Origin: Hymenopus coronatus
Lineage: Eukaryota > Arthropoda > Insecta > Mantodea > Hymenopodidae
NCBI GenBank assembly: GCA_030762935.1
Contig: CM060900.1
Coordinates: 433,714,421 to 433,778,420, forward strand
Direction of reading: 5' to 3'
Length of the DNA stretch: 64,000 bases
Shown one piece after another: positions 56,779 to 64,000 of the stretch. Both the position numbers and the translations under genes were made by a program. Below the pieces are notes generated by a model. The model saw only the letters and a program-made list of their open reading frames with translations. It was not told the origin of the DNA and made no database searches. Each line of letters opens with the position of its first letter. The stretch's first letter is position 1.

Positions 56779-56885
56779 TATTTTTACGCCCGAAAAAAAA
56801 TCCATCGTCTTCCGCCTGGCTTAAACCCGCGACCTTGGATGTATGAGGCTACCGTGGTACCCACTACACCACGGAGGGCAACATC

Positions 56886-57513
56886 TAGCTGGGAAATGAG
56901 TGGTCTAACCACTCTGCCACGGCACTACCCTCTTCAAAGATGTGATGCAAAATGTGATTCATTTTGTATGTCTTAAATCCATTTTGAATTTGTATCTGTT
57001 TCCACAAGAGTAACAGAAAGCTTTCAAAATTTTGTGGCCACATTTTGAAACTCCATGTAGCCTCTAATGTTGTCTCAGTCATCCTTTGCCATCATGAAGT
57101 CATGAACTTCCGTCGTCGTTCAATGGTACGTCTAAGTTAGAATATTTTTTCCATTCTTTTAAATAGTGCTTATACTCATGGTTATACTGCTTAAGGCTTC
57201 GCAGGTGGTGGACACTGATGATACTTGAAATGATAACCGGGGAAGGAACGGTTCCAACGTAAGTTTAGGGTACTTCCCTGCCATTTGCCTATAGAGGACG
57301 GAGTAAACCCTGAAATAAAAGTTTGAAACATTAAAAAGAAAAGCTTCAGTCAGGGAAGATTGTCTTTAAGGGGTTTTACTGCAAATTTCCTGATTATGAG
57401 CCCAAGTTGAGGAAGTTTTATTATTATGACCCCACATGATGGTAGCCAAGTATGAAGCACTTTCGTTGTAGCACCACGTTAAAGAGCCAAGTATGTAGCA
57501 GTTTAGCCCCATG
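56886..57513. other. Unassigned sequence
   Basis: Possible SINE debris near 56886-56925 (gtggtctaaccactctgccacgg, a tRNA-like D/A-box complement) and near 57270-57320. No gene. Confidence 0.4.
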
Positions 57514-57762
57514 TTTTTTTTTTTTTAAGTTTTTTTTAATTTAAAACAGTAACGGAGTCTGATCAGGACTCCGGTACTGTATCCCTATTTAAATTTCCCT
57601 CCGTAGGTTTTACTGATTACTGGTTTACTGTTTCTTTTACAAACATGTACACATTGCACAAACATATAACATCCATGCCCAAGGCTGGACTCGAACCCAC
57701 GATCCCCTGCCCACGAAGCACCAAAGCGAGACGCTTTAGCGAGCGTGGCCATGGAGACCGGC
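57514..57762 (-). mobile_element. SINE family A
   Basis: T tail, palindrome at 57553-57573, ctccgtaggttttactgattactgg, B-box complement ggactcgaaccc and ggccatggagaccggc end. Confidence 0.9.
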
Positions 57763-58238
57763 ATGTTCAGAAGTACGAGGACGTTGCCGGTGCTTCAAGA
57801 TTCACTCCACTACCAGATGAGTAGATCTACGTACCTTTTGTTGTGAAGATCTACTACCGTTGAGGTGCCTCAACTAAACTCAGCCTGCATGCTGGTTTGA
57901 CTCTCTCGGGGTGGTAGCGAATGAGGGTAGTTTGGGGAGTGATCTTATAAAGTTATGTAAACGCATGTTACTTTTACTTCAATTTATTGCCAACTAGAAG
58001 ATGCGAGACAAGCATTTTACTGTACAATCTGCTAAATCAAATAACCACTTGAGACTTCCTTAATCGACGACGCACACGTATTTTACTTAATAACCTTGTT
58101 TCTTTAACTTAGCTGTATTTAACTAAGTCTAGATGTGTTTAACTGACTTTCACTAATCATCACTAAGAGTGCCGATAATTAACTATGTATTGCTGGGTGT
58201 TGCGATGTTTAACATGAACGCCGATATGTAACTACGTC

Positions 58239-58385
58239 AGCCTCGATGTAACTAAAAAGACAGCAGCGATGTAACCTTAATGTCACTAAAAGAGAGCCTC
58301 GGTGTAACTTTAATGCAATTAAAAGACAGCCGCGGAGTAACTTTAATGCCCCGATGTATCTGAAAGACAGCCCCGACGTGCTGTA
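58239..58385 (+). repeat. Degenerate minisatellite, unit about 33 bp
   Basis: Four to five units of the form agccncgatgtaactttaatgcaactaaaagac with one shortened and one extended unit. Confidence 0.75.
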
Positions 58386-58944
58386 AGCTTCTACTTATAT
58401 AGCAAGCTTACTGGCATGGCGGCTTCTTTCAGATTGGTTGGAAAGACCGCAAACCTGGAGATGATATTACTCAAAATGCATTATTTCCTACCCAGGATGC
58501 ATCATAACCCCCACGTGACAAGTGTTACACAGTGAAAAACAAACTCTTCTCTAAATTAAAAGGGTCTTTACCATCACTTGGTTCTCTATTGCACTCAACA
58601 CTGCTCGTACGTGCTGTGACAATAGAGTATCTGCTAACAAAGAAAATTGCTCTTTCCAAGTTTAGAGTAAACAACTCCGAACTGCGCTTGCTAAAAGCTA
58701 ATTTTTACACTCTTAAATATATTAAATAATTGAGTATTAGCACTCTTTAAATATAAACTGATAAATAATTAATAAAATGACAATGGTTATTATAGAGAAG
58801 CCGACTAACGGTTTCAAAGTCTTAACGACGTTGGTCATCGCTGAAGTAGAAATGCACATTAGTAGTCAGCAAGTGACAATTGAAGCACAGTGGGTTTCTA
58901 GCACAGTTTTGTACACAGTTTTCAAGAACAGTTCGTGTAAGAGT

Positions 58945-59200
58945 TTTTTTTTATTTACGGAAGCTTTTAACTGATGTGGTTCTCAGCGTCCCATTCTATA
59001 TTGGGAGTGAAGACCGCTTAATTTTGCTCAGATGCCTCTTTTATCAGGCTTGCGGTTCTTTTACGTACCGTAAATCTACGACACGGGACCAAAGGCTTTA
59101 CTTCCCTTCCGAAGGAAGCCATGCCTCCGCCGGGTTTGAACCCACGACCTTGGGTATATGAAGTCAGCATGGTAACCATTACACCACGGAGGGCGACACA
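58945..59200 (-). mobile_element. SINE family B
   Basis: Reverse copy from ggttctcagcgtccc to accacggagggcgaca. Flanks acagttcgtgtaa (about 58926) and acagttcctgtaa (about 59200) are a probable 13-bp target duplication with one mismatch. Confidence 0.85.
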
Positions 59201-59606
59201 GTTCCTGTAAACGGGGATGGTTCAAACACGAGCGTGTCAAGCACAGTTCGGTGTAAACGGCAATGATTCAAGCACAGGGCAGAACAAACTCACTGGGATG
59301 GTTCAAGCCCATTTTGAGTGGGTCGCCTAAGGGTATTGCATGTGTAAACACGTGTAACAGTTAATTGTCGGCTCTTTTGGGCCTGAACATCCCTTCTTCA
59401 TAATTAGATGATTGCTTATATCTCCTGAACGGCTTAAGATAGAAGGATGCGGTAAAAGTGAACAATTACTCTGCTTACTGCACCCCAAACATAATTGATG
59501 ATGAGACTCCAAATGGCTTATGTTCGATTCTGGGTGGAAATATTAAACTTTAGATGCATATATCTCCTATTCTAATTTAGATAAAGACTTCGAGAAAAAA
59601 GCGTTC

Positions 59607-61352
59607 GGGTAGTTTAGTGTCCGATGGACACTCAGGTCCAACGGACACTATTAACTTTGGAACGTGTTGCACCCTATCGGCAGTATGAAGAATCACTCTG
59701 AAGCTGTTATGGTAGCTTGTTGATCTTTATGATACAAGTTGGCTGTGTTCATTGTCATTATTTGTGCATTTAAACAATGAAATGAACGTCTGAAGACATC
59801 AAGCTGAATGGCTGTATTCGTTTTAAGCATTTTGATGTAAAAATTGCGTTGGATTTGCTAAGCACCAGTTGCTAAGTGTGCGAAATAATGAATGAAGTAA
59901 TGGCGGGATTTGTTTCTCTAAGCCATTTTTCACATAAGGCTAAAGCAGAAAGTTGATAGCTAACGCCATCTGTAGACCACAGCCTTTACTTTCAGAACCA
60001 ACGAATTGGGTCCAATGGACACTCTCATTTAGGGTCTGACGGACATGAGCTAGGGGTCTTGTAACAGCAGAAGTGGATTTATTTTTAGGATAGTCTGGAA
60101 ATACTTATGACTGAATTTGAACTTTCTCAACATCCGGAATCAATTTACAACGCAGAGGAAAGTGGACTACAGCTTATTTACAAACCTGGGAAAGTGATAA
60201 ATGTCAAAGGGAAAACCAGTGTTATCTCTCAAATAAATGCAGAGAATGGACAGACAATTACAGTGATAGCATGTGCAAATGCAGCAGGAATCTTTATTTT
60301 CCCCTTTATAATAATGAAAGGACAAATGACTAAGGACGAATTCATACATGGCACACCACCGGGCGCCGGTGTTGCGATGTCTGAAACAGGATACAAGAAA
60401 AGTGAGCAATTTGATAAATTTGTAGACCATTTCATACGCTTTAAAGGAACAGGTAATGTTTTGTTCATCCTGGACGGGCATGGTGCTCACTGCTCAAGTC
60501 CAGAAGCCTTGGCTTAATCAGCCAACAATAACATCACTCATCTTTGCCTGCCTCATCGTCTACAGCCATTAGATGTTGCATTCTTTGGTCCTTCGAAAAC
60601 TGCGTACAACAATGCGGTTTGTAATTGGGTCCGTCAGAACCCTGGACAATTAGTAAAATTGTGATTGGGGGTTTACTATCACAGGCTTGATTCAAATCTG
60701 CTACAGTGGGAAACGCCGTAAGCGGCTTCGAAGCCTCTGATATTTGCCCCTTCAATCGACATAGAGTTCCAGACCACGTATTTGGACCATCTAGTGTCCA
60801 TTGTGTGCACTATCCAATTAGCCCAATGGAAGAAACTATCCAAGACCAAAATGACTTAAACTCTATTGCCGCAGAATTGTCTACCAAGAGTATCACTTCA
60901 TCTTTGAAAGAATTATCTCCCCTGGATCTGTGAAGGCTGTAAAAAGGACTTTTCCTTAGACAAAGAGGGCGAAAGTTGGCTGCAGTGTTTAGATTGCAAC
61001 ATGCGGTATCATGTAAACGCACCAAAAACGGTGAAAATCCCTTTTTAACATGTTATAATTGTTTAGATACTGAAAGTTACTACAACTCTCATAGTGTAAT
61101 CTGTGTCCATGAGACAAAAATAAAGTGTCCATCGGCCCCCAGTATTAGGTCCAACGGACACAGGACGACTGATAAACTAATACTGATTTTCCTAAATGTA
61201 AGGTGTGATAAATATATTCTACATATTCTTTGTGTATGCTATCATAAACAAACAAACCTGTATTTTGTATAAGTTGCAAGTACCTATCATAGTAATATCA
61301 TTTGTTATTGAGGGAAATTTGCTTAAGGTGTCCATCCGGCCTCAAACTACCC
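59607..61352 (+). mobile_element. pogo/Tigger-like element, about 1.75 kb
   Basis: Imperfect inverted ends: GGGTAGTTTAGTGTCCGATG from 59607 and its counterpart ending GGCCTCAAACTACCC at 61352. Internally, motifs such as gtccgatggacact recur near both ends. A DDE_1-type relic lies inside. The target duplication expected for pogo (TA) is not evident. Confidence 0.6.
60107..61060 (+). pseudogene. Tigger/pogo-type DDE_1 transposase relic with PHD-like tail
   Basis: Reads IYNAEESGLQLI (first catalytic block; the usual D-E-[ST]-G is here E-E-S-G), VKGKTSVISQ, ITVIACANAAG, PFIIMKGQ, YKKSEQFDKFVDHFI, LFILDGHGAH with intact Asp, then after a stop CLPHRLQPLDVAFFGPSK with a third Asp block. A frameshifted tail near 60930 gives CEGCKKDF....SWLQCLDCNMRYH, cysteine spacing like a PHD or related zinc finger seen at the C-terminus of some insect Tigger-like proteins. 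Several stops. Confidence 0.75.
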
Positions 61353-62439
61353 TCATTAGATGGGATCCATTGCAACGTTATAAAGTTACAAAAGTTCACC
61401 TTAGGGTCCGGGGTTTGATGTGAAAACCTAAAGCTGATTTTCTCAGCAACTGTTAGTCCTAGCAAGACGGTAAAAATATTTTTGACAACTATTACTACAC
61501 TACATCAGATTCAAGTATAATTTGAAATCATAGGTCTTTAGTTCGAGGCCATAACTTTCGATGACTTTTAACGTTTAGGCTGAATCCTGAACTATAAGGT
61601 CCACATTGACATTGAAATATTGAGTATTGATGCTCTTGGCATACCAAACTAAGATTTAGTACTGGTTTTTAACCTACAGGATCTAGGTTCGATTCTATGT
61701 CGATATATTAAATTGGAATCCTTTATAGGGGATACACTAACTTAGATAAAGACTTCGAATACATTTTATTTAGTATATAGTTCTACGTGCAATGACTTAA
61801 GTATGTGCAGATACTCCTGAAAGCAAGGAGTTGGAACAAAATCTCTAAAAATAATTATCTCAGGAACTGCTATTCTTAACGAGATCGGACAAGGCTCTCA
61901 ACACAGCTATTATTACGCGATAACAGTTGTGAGAATAAATTATGATTGTAGGTCCTTGGTTGGAATATACAATTCTCGAGGACATTTTAAGATTTTGGCG
62001 AATCCCTTAACTATTAGGCGGACAGTAACGGCTAAAGTGATGCATTTGGCATGTGCATTTAAGATTCTAAGTACTTCTTAGCCTAGCGGGTCCGCTTCGA
62101 CTCCCGACTCGAGGGACCTTAATTCGAAGGCGAATAACTCTTAGAGGAATGGGCATAAAGAGAGCGAATAAAACTGAAATGGATGCCCCTCTCTCTACCT
62201 TGAATATTGATACAAATAAAAATAGATATCATTAGGGACTTAATCGCGCTATCCCACATTCAGGAAATGTTAATTATATATAATTACACCAATCGAAATG
62301 CAAATAACATTAAAGAATTGTGGTCACAATAAAGCGCTATAAGGCTCTTCTTATTCATTTATCATCTCCTTCATCCAGTACAATTATTAGATTCTTAATG
62401 AAATCAAGAAATTATAACTACAATTACTCTACTTCTTTA

Positions 62440-63860
62440 ATTAAGGCAATGCACCTGTGAAAATTGACCCAAAAATGTCGAAATCTCACTTTTTCAGTTT
62501 TTGTTGTTCTAAGAAACTTCAATGTTTAAACTATCGTATTCCCTTTTATTTTCTCTAGTTACGACTCTTTAAAGGGATCATAATTATGATCATTTAAAGG
62601 TCCGCGTTTAGGGGGCATGGTCATTTAAATGCCTTAGCATAGAATTTATTTCCCATCATTTCGATTATTTCAAACTGCTGTGTTTGAATTTAGCACCTGG
62701 TGATTCCTAGTGTATTTTAAAATCACTAAGTTTGTGTTGATGCCTCCTTAAACAAATGATAGTGATTTTTCGTAAAATTAGTAACAACACAAAAGATCGG
62801 TATGCTTTCATGTGTGCTCTGATATTACTGTCATATTGAAGTTACAAGTGATTTATAATACTTCTAAACCATATTATTCACATAGCTTTGGCATTATTTT
62901 ATCAGCAATTATATATATATTGTTGTTTAGAACATAGATATATCTGGTTGTATAATATAAACTATCAAAGGAAAGTGTGAAGGTTAGGCACTTACTGTGA
63001 ATATATTGTAAATATTACTGAATTTTATATACATTAAGTTATAGATAGCTATGCAGCAAATATATGACAAACGTAAGAAACCTATAAAACATATGGCGCA
63101 AATTAGACTTGCAAAAAAGGTAATAAGTAAATGTGCCAGATTTCTTTGCAAACCTCAGGAGATGAACTCAGGCCCTCTACTTCAGCTACACAAAATTCAC
63201 AACCCTCTGCTTCAAGTACAGAAGTATTTCAACCACCTACATAGACAATTAGTGGAGCGAAACTTTCATTATTCACTGACATTCAGGTAGCTACAGATTC
63301 TAAGGTCAGTAGTGGGTTTACTTCAAATGTCTAGGTGGTGAGAACACATGGTGTGTTTTTAATCGGGTTCTTGCTAATGGGGAAAAACCGCCAAGGCACG
63401 ACATTAAAATAATCAAAACACCCTTATAAAGAGGAAATACTGCACAAAAACATGCTTGTCTACCAACATTTAGCTTCCAGTGAACTGTTGAGCAGGTGCG
63501 TTTCAAGTAAAACTCAAAATGCAAATAAATACTTGCATTCTGATATGATCAAAATGCCCCAAGGATACCTCTGTATCAAAGCAAAAATTGTAACTTGCAG
63601 CTACTTCAGCCATAAGGCAATGCAATATGGGATGTGAGGCAACAGGGAAACTGAAAGGAAATGAGGCTGATGGTAGTTTGACTGACTCCGGCAAGAGGAT
63701 AAAAAATCAGCATTATGAGAGACAAGTGCAGCGCAGTGTTAGGACAGAAGGATGCTAACACTGGCAAAACTTTCAGCAGAACAGAAGAAGAATGTAGCAG
63801 AGGATCCAATGTATGCAGCTGGGCAGCTTCAACCCAGGAAAGCAGGCAAATTGTTTAAGA
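62440..63860 (+). pseudogene. Second Kolobok-type transposase relic (deleted, diverged)
   Basis: Near 63051 MQQIYDKRKKPIKHMAQIRLAKK corresponds to the N-terminus MHKISASWRKPTGRMSKKKLKA of the 18 kb copy. Near 63470-63540 SSELLSRCVSSKTQNANKYLHS matches TELLSRCTQGGTQNANESLHS, with the candidate catalytic Glu changed to Lys. The central region between is missing. A Lys-rich tail follows. The left end may start near 62445 after ttaattaagg; the right end is not seen before the window closes. Confidence 0.55.
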
Positions 63861-64000
63861 GCTAGCTGACTAAATATTTAAATCTTGTTTTCTCAAAAAA
63901 CAAAAAAGCAAAAAAAAAAAAAACAACAACACAAAAAACAAAAATACTGTATTTCTTAACATACAAATTGCTCCACGCGGTGAAGTTTTCAACCGAATAC
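63861..64000. other. A-rich sequence at window end
   Basis: Simple A/AAC-rich tract at about 63890-63945; nothing further recognised. Confidence 0.5.

Larger units (their letters stand above)
55727..56885 (-). mobile_element. SINE family B interrupted by a Tc1/mariner derivative
   Basis: The 3' part (atttatggacgctctttaac to gcaacccatgctaag) lies at 55727-55888 and the 5' part (tttttacgcccgaaaaaa to accacggagggca) at 56781-56885. The break falls at a TA that is duplicated by the inserted element. Confidence 0.85.
59390..62200 (+). repeat. Tandem repeat, about 420 bp, interrupted by a pogo-like element
   Basis: A unit runs roughly from a tctc(a/c)t.gaac(g/t)gct block through ataattgtaggt..ttgg, cgaatcc...aactat.aggc, gttcgattc and tagataaagacttcgag. 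It is present complete at 61430-61850, partly at 61851-62200, and as a left portion at 59390-59606. The last shared words on the left (tagataaagacttcgag) are followed by the pogo-like element. Confidence 0.6.

Noticed and set aside
57925..57960. Second pogo-like terminus (gagggtagtttgggg)
   Set aside because: Only the short gggtagttt core is shared; no partner end or transposase remnant was found nearby.

Overview
This window looks like part of an AT-rich, repeat-rich animal genome with large introns, most likely an arthropod and probably an insect. The basis is the mix of relics: mariner, Tc1-like, Kolobok, piggyBac-like, pogo/Tigger and two hAT lineages, several tRNA-derived SINE families with target-site duplications, and a TATA/TCAGT arthropod-style core promoter. 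No species can be named from the sequence. There is no bacterial, organellar or CRISPR content, and no long intact reading frame; almost every open frame is short and lies in a repeat or in AT-rich filler.

The best host-gene evidence is on the minus strand. A signal-peptide exon (29929-30044), a small middle exon (16327-16405) and a terminal exon with stop and AATAAA (3398-3569, signal at 3369-3374) have good splice sites and compatible phases. Together they predict a 116-residue secreted protein that I do not recognise, spread over about 27 kb. Downstream on the same strand, three more phase-compatible exons (2298-2342, 1563-1712, 1310-1359, then AATAAA at 1247-1252) form an acidic 3' end of another gene, or an alternative 3' end of the same one. 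A plus-strand TATA-Inr promoter at 30474-30510 points away from the signal exon and has no recognised gene.

Layout: 1-3.6 kb, host exons; 3.9-7 kb, a near-perfect hairpin, a mariner relic and a hAT relic split by a SINE; 7-14 kb, mostly AT-rich intron with two foldback MITE copies; 14.5-16 kb, SINE fragments; 16.6-23.2 kb, copies of an interspersed (GT)n-linked repeat called family R here, and a 3 kb Kolobok relic with TTAA target duplication; 24-29.7 kb, Tc1-like and hAT relics; 30-36.7 kb, promoter region, SINEs and a piggyBac-like remnant; 37.4-46.7 kb, mariner, an inverted-repeat element, palindromic family R and local tandem duplications; 46.9-54.8 kb, a striking array of about eleven units of roughly 530-705 bp, many with a predicted stem-loop, invaded by SINEs; 55.5-64 kb, a palindromic Tc1/mariner derivative nested in a SINE, a pogo/Tigger relic nested in a tandem repeat, and a second Kolobok fragment.

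The observations most worth following are the hairpin-bearing array, in which two units changed both hairpin arms in parallel, and the orphan secreted-protein gene. All calls were made by eye; splice models need transcript data.
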